Source: Atopobiaceae bacterium
GTDB taxonomy: Bacteria > Actinomycetota > Coriobacteriia > Coriobacteriales > Atopobiaceae
Length of the DNA: 5,207 bases
Assembly: GCA_017460265.1 (NCBI GenBank)
Contig: JAFUBJ010000232.1
Span: 1 to 5,207, forward strand
Reading direction: 5' to 3'
Part shown: one piece after another, positions 1-4,885 of the stretch
Position numbering within the stretch: the first letter of the stretch is position 1
Layout: every line of letters starts with the position of its first letter
Notes under the pieces: generated by a model
Databases searched by the model: none
Told to the model about the DNA's origin: nothing
Seen by the model: only the letters and a program-made list of their open reading frames with translations
Position numbers and translations under genes: made by a program

Positions 1-16
1 CCTATTCGCAAACTAC

Positions 17-205
17 GGCATGAAATATGAGATTGTGCAACACAGCGGCCCACAGACGCCTGCTTCGGCATGGTATTTGTCTTCCTGCAACGCAATTTGG
101 GCACCTCAACAATGCGAAGCCTTTATCCGTGTTGCAGGAAGACAAATACCATGCCGAATCGCACTTCTTGGGAGCAGTCTGTTGCAGAAAGACGAATAGT
201 ATGCC
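17..205. repeat. Mirror-symmetric array of four 25-bp elements (GGCAT-N15-GCAAC)
   Basis: Four 25-bp elements share the ends GGCAT and GCAAC. Two lie on the + strand at 17-41 and 67-91, and two in reverse orientation at 131-155 and 181-205. Both neighbouring pairs repeat at exactly 50 bp, leaving 25-bp gaps on each side and a 39-bp centre (92-130), so the whole block is symmetric about position 111. The two inner copies are identical. Copy 181-205 matches them at 21 of 25 bases. Copy 17-41 matches at 17 of 25. The flanks at 9-16 and 206-213 show no target-site duplication, and there is no transposase in the visible sequence. The array could be a multi-site protein-binding region, the remains of two abutting transposon ends with double transposase sites, or a MITE-like element. 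The repeats are certain; their role is unknown. Confidence 0.85.
64..158. repeat. Perfect 28-bp inverted repeat, 39-nt loop
   Basis: Bases 64-91 and 131-158 are exact reverse complements over 28 bases, enclosing 39 bases. Identity stops sharply at both ends. If transcribed in either direction this would fold into a very stable long hairpin. There is no T-tract after either arm, so it does not look like an ordinary intrinsic terminator. It begins about 200 bp and ends about 105 bp upstream of the thioesterase start codon. It is the inner, best conserved part of the four-copy array at 17-205. Confidence 0.9.
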
Positions 206-221
206 GATTCGTCGCATCGGA

Positions 222-239
222 TACCATAGGATAGAGAAT
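222..239 (+). promoter_or_regulatory. Possible -10 region for the thioesterase-ygiQ operon
   Basis: The only AT-rich stretch close upstream of the thioesterase start contains TACCAT (222-227) overlapping TAGGAT (227-232), about 31 to 36 bases before the start codon. No convincing -35 hexamer sits 16-18 bp upstream. An imperfect dyad, CCGAT (204-208) and ATCGG (216-220), lies in the -35 area and overlaps the end of the last 25-bp array element. A promoter is needed here or further upstream; this one is a weak candidate. Confidence 0.25.
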
Positions 240-250
240 CATCCCCTTGA

Positions 251-257
251 GTGAGGA
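251..257 (+). promoter_or_regulatory. Ribosome binding site of the thioesterase gene
   Basis: GTGAGGA lies 6 bases before the ATG at 264 and gives partial pairing to the anti-Shine-Dalgarno sequence. It supports that ATG as the start. The GTG inside the site (251) is out of frame with the gene. Confidence 0.6.
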
Positions 258-263
258 CGCGCC

Positions 264-806
264 ATGGAAGACGAGAAGACGAGCAGTGCCATAGCAGACG
301 AAATCGCCGAAAAGAAGAAGCAGTACCCCGCGGGCGTCAAGCTGGTGGGCGAGGCAAGCGCCGTGGCCACGCACATGCTGCGTCACGAGGACATCAACGG
401 CTCGAACCGCCTGTTTGGCGGGCGCCTCATGGAATGGATTGACGACGTTGCTGGCATTGCCGCACGCCTTCAGTGCGGCGGCAACGTGACGACCGCCGCC
501 GTTGACACGCTCGAGTTCAAGTATCCTGCCTTCCTCAATGACATCGTGGTCATCGAGGCGTGGGTCACGCACGTGGGCCGTACCTCCATGGAGGTCCGCG
601 CCGACTCCTACGTTCTTGATCCTGCCTCGGGCGAGCGCACCATGATCAACCATGCCTACCTGACCGAGGTCTGCGTGGACGACGAAGGCCATCCCACGCC
701 CGTACCCTGGGGACTTGTGGCAACCACGCCCAAGCAGCACGAGGAGTGCGACGGGGCGCGCCGCCGCGCCGAGATTCGCAAGATGCGCAGGGCAGAAGGC
801 GTCTAA
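264..806 (+). CDS. Acyl-CoA thioesterase, hot-dog fold (YciA/Acot-like)
   Basis: This encodes a 180-residue protein of the 4HBT hot-dog thioesterase type (the COG1607-like acyl-CoA hydrolases), expected to hydrolyse acyl-CoA to free acid and CoA in the cytoplasm. Visible signatures are N45-N48 followed by FGGRLMEWID (residues 51-60), with D60 at the place of the catalytic Asp of YciA-type enzymes. Next come the central strand with D81, F85, P88 and D93, and the TSMEV motif (107-111) typical of the family. A short N-terminal extension rich in Lys/Glu (about 1-25) and a basic C-terminal tail (about 160-180) flank one hot-dog domain. These enzymes act as oligomers, usually dimers of hot-dog pairs or hexamers. 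There is no signal peptide. The length fits single-domain members. The gene is followed after 3 bp by ygiQ, so the two are probably cotranscribed. The acyl chain preferred cannot be read from the sequence. Confidence 0.9.
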   Translation: MEDEKTSSAIADEIAEKKKQYPAGVKLVGEASAVATHMLRHEDINGSNRLFGGRLMEWIDDVAGIAARLQCGGNVTTAAVDTLEFKYPAFLNDIVVIEAWVTHVGRTSMEVRADSYVLDPASGERTMINHAYLTEVCVDDEGHPTPVPWGLVATTPKQHEECDGARRRAEIRKMRRAEGV

Positions 807-809
807 CCA

Positions 810-2696
810 ATGGCAAAAAAGGCCTTGGACAGCAGCTTGTTCCTTCCCACCACGCGCGCCGAGATGCGCGAGCGCGGGTGGGATCAGTGCGACTTTGTCT
901 ATGTGAGCGGCGACGCCTACGTTGACCACCCGTCCTTTGGACCGGCCATCATCAGCAGGCTGCTCGAGGCCAACGGCTACAAGGTGGGCATCATCGCCCA
1001 GCCCGACTGGCGCGACCCCGCCAGCGTCACCATCTTGGGCGAGCCGCGCCTGGGCTTTTTGGTTTCGTCGGGCAACATGGACTCGATGGTCAACCACTAC
1101 ACAGTGGCAAAGCGCCGCAGGTCAAAGGACTATTACTCCCCCGGCGGCAAGATGGGCTTGCGCCCTGACCACGCCGTGGTGGTCTACGGCAACCTCATTC
1201 GGCGCACCTACAAGCACACGCCCATCATCCTGGGCGGCATCGAGGCGTCGCTGCGCCGCCTTGCCCATTACGACTACTGGTCCGACTCGCTCAAGCGCTC
1301 CATCCTGCTCGACTCGGGCGCCGACCTCATTAGCTACGGCATGGGCGAGCACTCCATCATCGAGATTGCGGACTCCCTGAACGCGGGGCTCGACGTGCGC
1401 GACATCACCTTCATCCAGGGGACGGTCTATCGCGCACGCACCATCGAGCAGTGCGTCGAGCCCGTCATCCTGCCCACGTGGGACGAAGTCTCCTCGAACA
1501 AGCGTGCATACGCGGAAAGCTTTGGCACGCAGTATCGAAACCTCAACCCCTTCCTGGGGCACCCGCTGGTGGAGGAGTACCCGCACGGCGTCTACGTAGT
1601 GCAGAACCCGCCCTCCACGCCACTCACCACCGAGGAATTTGACCAGGTATACGAGCTGCCCTACGCCCGCACGTGGCACCCCAGCTACGATGCCGCAGGC
1701 GGCATCCCCGCACTGGCCGAGGTCAAGTTCTCGCTCACCGTCAACCGCGGCTGCCTGGGCGACTGCGCGTTTTGCTCGCTCAACTTCCACCAGGGGCGCA
1801 TCATTCAGACGCGCTCGGACGAGTCCGTGCTGGCCGAGGCCGAGCTCATGACGCACGAGAGCGACTTCAAGGGCTACATCCACGACGTTGGTGGCCCCAC
1901 GGCACAGTTCCGCATCCCCGCCTGCGCCAAGCAGCTGCGCGCGGGCGCCTGCCCTGACCGCCGCTGCCTTTCCCCCAAGCCCTGCAAGGCCCTGCGCGTC
2001 ACGCACAAGAGCTACCTCAAGCTGCTGCGCAAGTTGCGGGAGGTGCCAGGCGTGAAGAAGGTCTTCGTGCGCAGCGGCATCTGCTTTGACTATGCCCTGC
2101 TCGATCCCGACCACACCTTTATTCGCGAACTGGCAGAGCACCACACCTCGGGACAGCTCCGCCTGGCGCCCGAGCACGTCTCGCACGAGGTCCTCGACGT
2201 TATGGGCAAACCCGGCAACGAGGTCTACCAGGCGTTCTGCCAGGAGTTTGACGCAGCGTCAAAGGCAGCGGGCAAAGAGCAGTACGTGCTCCCCTACCTC
2301 ATGAGCAGCCATCCGGGATCGACCATGAAGGTGGCCGTGGAGCTTGCCGAGTTCTGCCGCGACCTCGGCTACAACCCCGAGCAGGTCAGCGACTTCTATC
2401 CCACGCCCTCGACCATCAGCACGTGCATCTACTACACCGGCCTTGACCCGCGCACCATGAAGCGCGTGTACTGCCCCATCGACCCGCACGAGAAGGCCAT
2501 GCAGCGCGCGCTCATCCAGTACCGCAACCCCAAGAACCGCGCGCTGGTCATCGAGGCGCTCAGGCGTGCGCACCGCGAGGACCTGATTGGCTACGGACCC
2601 AAATGCCTCGTCCGACCGGAGAAGGACCGGCCAAAGAAGCCGGGAGGGGCAAAACGCCGCAATTCCCGCGCAAACCGCAGGCAATCGCAGCGGTGA
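810..2696 (+). CDS. ygiQ: YgiQ family radical SAM protein
   Basis: This encodes a 628-residue cytoplasmic iron-sulfur protein of the YgiQ family (UPF0313), whose reaction is not established. Residues about 8-300 form the YgiQ N-terminal domain, with the conserved GDAYVDHPSFG (34-44) and a GY-VGIIAQPDWRDP stretch (56-70). The radical SAM core follows, with the CxxxCxxC motif at C315, C319 and C322 that should hold the [4Fe-4S] cluster and S-adenosylmethionine. A second Cys group (C372, C381, C386, C392; CPDRRCLSPKPC from 381) is also typical of the family and could hold a metal or second cluster. RLAPEH (451-456) and the DFYPTPST block (528-535) belong to the C-terminal DUF3362-containing half. 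A Lys/Arg-rich tail (603-628) ends the protein. E. coli YgiQ is somewhat longer, but no core motif is missing. The ATG at 810 is 3 bp after the thioesterase stop, with AGAAGG at 794-799 as a modest RBS inside the upstream gene, which suggests translational coupling. Confidence 0.96.
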   Translation: MAKKALDSSLFLPTTRAEMRERGWDQCDFVYVSGDAYVDHPSFGPAIISRLLEANGYKVGIIAQPDWRDPASVTILGEPRLGFLVSSGNMDSMVNHYTVAKRRRSKDYYSPGGKMGLRPDHAVVVYGNLIRRTYKHTPIILGGIEASLRRLAHYDYWSDSLKRSILLDSGADLISYGMGEHSIIEIADSLNAGLDVRDITFIQGTVYRARTIEQCVEPVILPTWDEVSSNKRAYAESFGTQYRNLNPFLGHPLVEEYPHGVYVVQNPPSTPLTTEEFDQVYELPYARTWHPSYDAAGGIPALAEVKFSLTVNRGCLGDCAFCSLNFHQGRIIQTRSDESVLAEAELMTHESDFKGYIHDVGGPTAQFRIPACAKQLRAGACPDRRCLSPKPCKALRVTHKSYLKLLRKLREVPGVKKVFVRSGICFDYALLDPDHTFIRELAEHHTSGQLRLAPEHVSHEVLDVMGKPGNEVYQAFCQEFDAASKAAGKEQYVLPYLMSSHPGSTMKVAVELAEFCRDLGYNPEQVSDFYPTPSTISTCIYYTGLDPRTMKRVYCPIDPHEKAMQRALIQYRNPKNRALVIEALRRAHREDLIGYGPKCLVRPEKDRPKKPGGAKRRNSRANRRQSQR

Positions 2697-2780
2697 ACCA
2701 ACAGCTGGCTTGCACGTTAAGTCGCGAAAACCCGAAGCGGCATCGCAGCCGAGGCTTTGAGCACCATAAAACTCGAGTTT

Positions 2781-2805
2781 CGATGCATTCCGGCATGAAG
2801 CATCG
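2781..2805. terminator. Hairpin after ygiQ, possible weak terminator
   Basis: CGATGC (2781-2786) pairs with GCATCG (2800-2805). TTC (2788-2790) pairs with GAA (2797-2799) after one bulged A, leaving the 6-base loop CGGCAT. It lies 85 bp past the ygiQ stop. On the + strand a TTTT occurs only about 12 bases after the stem, so this is a poor intrinsic terminator by the usual rule. It could still slow polymerase or stabilise a 3' end. An alternative weaker hairpin, AAGC-GGC with GCC-gag-GCTT, is at 2735-2757. Confidence 0.3.
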
Positions 2806-2822
2806 CTCATCGCTGCCTTTTC

Positions 2823-2896
2823 AACTGCACAAAAGATTTGTGATGCTCTTAGTTTATCTGGGAAAACGCATGGGCATCAAAAACTTTTGTGCAGTT
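2823..2896. repeat. 74-bp inverted-repeat unit 1 (core AACTGCACAAAAG)
   Basis: The left arm starts at 2823 with AACTGCACAAAAG, and the right arm ends at 2896 with its exact 13-bp reverse complement (2884-2896). Similarity continues inward to a GATG/CATC end on each arm (2842-2845 and 2875-2878), so each arm is about 22-23 bp around a spacer of about 29 bp. Total span is 74 bp, the same as unit 2. The function is unknown. Likely options are paired binding sites for a DNA-binding protein, a transposon-derived palindromic element, or a hairpin in the RNA. Confidence 0.85.
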
Positions 2897-2907
2897 AGTA
2901 AAATAGC

Positions 2908-2981
2908 AACTGCGCAAAAAATTCAGCTGAGATTATATTCTCCCTGTTGGCCACAATCACATCAAAAAGTTTTGCGCAGTT
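2908..2981. repeat. 74-bp inverted-repeat unit 2 (core AACTGCGCAAAA)
   Basis: The left arm is 2908-2929 and the right arm 2960-2981, with a perfect 12-bp inverted core AACTGCGCAAAA (2908-2919 and 2970-2981) and a 30-bp spacer. It follows unit 1 after 11 bp and has exactly the same 74-bp span. The base that differs from unit 1 (G instead of A at core position 7) is changed on both arms, so symmetry is kept. The left arm has diverged in its inner half, where the ATTCAGCTG at 2921-2929 replaces the TTTTTGATG type of end. The right arm retains it. Confidence 0.85.
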
Positions 2982-3003
2982 TGGCAATCAGGGACACTCC
3001 ACG

Positions 3004-4137
3004 CTAGGCAATCCCATATGAAGAACGACCAGACCGCCCTTGGGCAAGCATCGAATTCAGCAACTCCTGCCGATCTCGCTTGGAATCCGTGTCCTCCAGC
3101 GCCACCTCAAACCCGCCGGTGTCCACACCAAAAACCTGGCGGGCACAGTCCAGCACCTGGCGAACCAGGTAGTCCAGATGTCCCTCCCCATAAAGGTCCT
3201 CCTTGGTGACGGGAAAGACAATCTGACCAGCGGCCGCCAACTGCCGGTTTCTCATGTTGTCATCCACCACCTTGGCCCTGACCTCTTGTAGCTTTTCCAG
3301 CAGCTTCGCCTGCTTTTCCGCTGAGGAGTCTGGATCCGCAAGCGCAGCAGCCTGAGCGGCGAGGACAAGACCTGACAAGTCAAGATGCTCTTCACCGTCA
3401 TAATTCATGCCCACCGGGGCAAGCGACAGCATCAAGTCAGGGAACCTCTTCTTGGCAGCCACCCAGCTCCCCTCCGTGCCAACGTTGACGCGGTTGTTGA
3501 GCAAAACAGGGCCCATACCGTACCCTGCCTCGGAAGTTGGCAAAGACAGCATCGTGGCCAAAACCGCCTCGGGCGCGCTAATCGCATGATCGCCCACAAA
3601 GCTCAGGGCATACTTGGCCCTGGCTATTCCACGCGCTCCTTTAAAAATCGAAAGATAATCCCTTATGCGCTCCACGCTCGTTGCCGCAGGGAGCCCATCG
3701 GTTATACGCCCGCCAAGCGGATCTTCGGGAGAGCGCGCAAAGTGGCCGCAGAGCTCGTAGCCCAATAAGACCAGCATAGGCAGCGAGAAGGTCCTGGACA
3801 TCTGAAGAAACAGCAGCTCGGGGCAGACAATTGAGGAATTCTCGTCGAGCCAGAGCACGGAACCAGGTGGCAGGCTTCTCGTGATGGCGTGAGCCTTGAC
3901 CACGTTGCTCCGCACGCGTCCGCGGCCGGATGGTGCCAGCACATGGAGGGGGTGGCGCGCATCAGGCTGGCCCCAGCGCCACACATCAGGCGTAAAGTTC
4001 CCTTTGCCCCAGTGCTTGCCCGCCCATGGAGTGGTGCTGACGGGCGACACGGCGTCCATCTTCTCGAGACATTGGCCATCCGCCCGAAGGACGCGCACCA
4101 CGTCGAGCGCCGACTGATGGGAAATCGTGACTGCCAT
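3004..4137 (-). CDS. Hypothetical protein with a DUF559/Vsr-like nuclease-type C-terminal half
   Basis: I do not recognise a named gene. The product is 377 residues from the ATG at 4137. A longer frame opens at a GTG at 4152, but the strong GGAGGAGG lies just inside that extension, 5 bases before the ATG, so the ATG is the better start. Residues 1-135 hold no clear domain. Its landmarks are HPLHVLAPSGRGR (62-74), a P-x-LLFLQMS block (106-114) and LLGYELCGHF (124-133). The second half reads like a PD-(D/E)XK/DUF559-type fold: E190 in SAPEAVLATMLSLP, a buried strand with D234, then NYDGEEH (245-251), a helix with D292, D293 and R296, and VTKEDL (310-315). In DUF559-like proteins the strand before DG normally carries Glu; here the matching residue seems to be N245. 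No signal peptide or membrane segment is evident. It may be a nuclease, a catalytically dead DNA-binding relative, or part of a defence or toxin-antitoxin module. Fold assignment is inference. Confidence 0.85.
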   Translation of the reverse strand: MAVTISHQSALDVVRVLRADGQCLEKMDAVSPVSTTPWAGKHWGKGNFTPDVWRWGQPDARHPLHVLAPSGRGRVRSNVVKAHAITRSLPPGSVLWLDENSSIVCPELLFLQMSRTFSLPMLVLLGYELCGHFARSPEDPLGGRITDGLPAATSVERIRDYLSIFKGARGIARAKYALSFVGDHAISAPEAVLATMLSLPTSEAGYGMGPVLLNNRVNVGTEGSWVAAKKRFPDLMLSLAPVGMNYDGEEHLDLSGLVLAAQAAALADPDSSAEKQAKLLEKLQEVRAKVVDDNMRNRQLAAAGQIVFPVTKEDLYGEGHLDYLVRQVLDCARQVFGVDTGGFEVALEDTDSKRDRQELLNSMLAQGRSGRSSYGIA

Positions 4138-4142
4138 ACGCG

Positions 4143-4150
4143 CCTCCTCC
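4143..4150 (-). promoter_or_regulatory. Strong ribosome binding site that sets the start of the 3004-4137 gene
   Basis: On the - strand GGAGGAGG occupies 4143-4150 and is followed after 5 bases by the ATG at 4135-4137. This near-perfect Shine-Dalgarno sequence argues against initiation at the in-frame GTG at 4150-4152, which would put the site inside the coding region. Confidence 0.85.
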
Positions 4151-4164
4151 ACATAGGGTTCTCC

Positions 4165-4192
4165 ATCATACTTCGTACGGGATTTGGCGCAA
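4165..4192 (-). promoter_or_regulatory. Sigma-70-type promoter for the hypothetical gene
   Basis: On the - strand TTGCGC (4187-4192) and TATGAT (4165-4170) are separated by 16 bp. Transcription would start near 4157-4159, giving a leader of about 20 bases that contains the strong RBS. This suggests the gene is transcribed on its own and not from the decayed exporter or the LacI gene upstream. Confidence 0.6.
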
Positions 4193-4245
4193 CCGCCCTT
4201 TGATGCATGCCTATTTGAGAGGAGTCGTCATCAGAGACGCCCTAC

Positions 4246-4289
4246 GTGACGCGCGGGCACCAGGCCTTAACCCAACACCCGCGCGTCAC
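4246..4289. repeat. Perfect 12-bp GC-rich inverted repeat, 20-nt loop
   Basis: GTGACGCGCGGG at 4246-4257 is the exact reverse complement of 4278-4289, with 20 bases between. It starts 16 bases beyond the stop codon of the ABC exporter remnant on the - strand, where a terminator would be expected. No T-run follows on either strand, so it is not a textbook intrinsic terminator. It may be an unusual terminator, an RNA 3' end stabiliser or an operator. It lies about 54 bp upstream of the predicted -35 of the next - strand gene. Confidence 0.6.
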
Positions 4290-4305
4290 CGTTCAACGCT
4301 CAAGA

Positions 4306-4785
4306 CTAAAGCGCCCAGTTAGCGCTCTCTGACTGCAAGCGGACCATACGCGCAAAGGTGCCGTTGGAGGCGAGCAGCTCTGCGGGCGCCCCCCCCTGCT
4401 CCGACACACGGCCATCCTCGATGACGACCACCTTGTCTGCGCCCATCACCGTACGCATGCGGTGGGCGATCACCGGCACGGTCTTGCCCACGAGCAGCCG
4501 CGAGAGCGCCCCCCTGCACGCAGGTCTCGTTCTCCACGTCAAGCGATGCCGTCGCCTCGTCAAGCAGCACGATGGGCGCGTTCTTGAGAAGGGCCCGCAC
4601 AATCGAGATGCGCTGGCGCTCGCCGCCCGTAGCTACCGGCGCGTCAAAGATCTCGTTCATGCGAGCCACCGACACGTCCGACACGAACACTTCGGCAATG
4701 AGCGCAAGGGATAGCCCATGTGCTTGGATATGCGCATGCCAGCAGCTTCTCGACCATGTTTCTGCGCCACGAGGGCATGGGCCCA
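4306..4785 (-). pseudogene. ABC exporter (fused permease/ATPase) pseudogene with internal deletions
   Basis: Recognisable pieces of one ABC exporter half-transporter lie in order but in different frames. Bases 4785-4705 encode an early transmembrane-domain segment (WAHALVAQKHG through KHMGYPL). A shift near 4705-4710 then joins the end of the membrane domain and linker (SLALIAEVF, RMNEIFDAP). At about 4628-4639 this runs straight into TGGERQRIS, the ABC signature, and LLDEATASLD, the Walker B and D-loop. The Walker A and Q-loop region, normally roughly 110 residues in between, is absent. A run of six Gs on the coding strand (4509-4514) then shifts the frame. The end of the ATPase continues in the new frame with VIAHRMRTV (H-loop), VIEDGRVSEQG and a natural TAG stop at 4306-4308. 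A full protein would be near 550-600 residues. Decay may reach back to about 4855. Such exporters work as pairs and often follow a regulator, here the LacI gene. Without Walker A it cannot be an active ATPase. Confidence 0.88.
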
Positions 4786-4885
4786 GCCGCATGGCGCGCG
4801 GCACATCGCAGGTAGAGCGAGGCGCGAAAGCGTCCGGATTGTGCCGCAGGCTCACCGTTCTGCGACTGTGGCTCGGGTCGGCGCC

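Larger units (their letters stand above)
2697..3003. other. Convergent intergenic region with hairpins and a repeat array
   Basis: ygiQ ends on the + strand and the hypothetical gene ends on the - strand, so both transcripts run into this 307-bp stretch. The first half holds an imperfect hairpin at 2735-2757, a 12-bp palindrome AAACTCGAGTTT at 2769-2780, and a hairpin at 2781-2805. The second half (2823-2981) is AT-rich compared with the genes and is filled by two 74-bp inverted-repeat units, listed separately. A perfect TATAAT occurs on the - strand at 2932-2937 without a well-placed -35. I see no convincing protein-coding frame here. Confidence 0.7.

Noticed and set aside
17..205. CRISPR array
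   Set aside because: The repeats are in opposing orientations, only four copies exist, spacing is not repeat-spacer throughout, and there are no cas genes in view.
17..205. Complete MITE or insertion sequence with target duplication
   Set aside because: Bases 9-16 and 206-213 do not match each other, and no transposase or remnant of one is present; the origin stays open.
123..1097. Long open frame on the - strand opposite the thioesterase gene
   Set aside because: It is antisense to clear coding sequence, has low-complexity Ala/Gly/Val/His composition typical of a GC-rich shadow frame, and shows no family motif.
1122..2186. Open frame of 354 codons on the - strand inside ygiQ
   Set aside because: It lies wholly opposite the conserved radical SAM gene, has no recognisable motif and no good RBS; it is a by-product of GC-rich codon use.
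2603..3007. Open frame on the + strand running from the ygiQ 3' end across the intergenic region
   Set aside because: It starts within ygiQ in another frame, lacks an RBS and crosses non-coding inverted repeats, with no recognisable domain.
4138..4152. GTG start at 4152 for the hypothetical gene
   Set aside because: The five extra residues are encoded by the Shine-Dalgarno sequence itself; the ATG at 4137 is ideally spaced from it.
4509..4514. Phase-variable homopolymer switching the ABC exporter on and off
   Set aside because: Six bases is short for slippage control, and restoring the frame would still leave a protein without Walker A, the Q-loop and most of the membrane domain.
4786..4885. 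Further gene between the LacI gene and the exporter remnant
   Set aside because: About 100 bases with no clear frame or RBS; it is most likely the former 5' end of the exporter, too decayed for me to identify.
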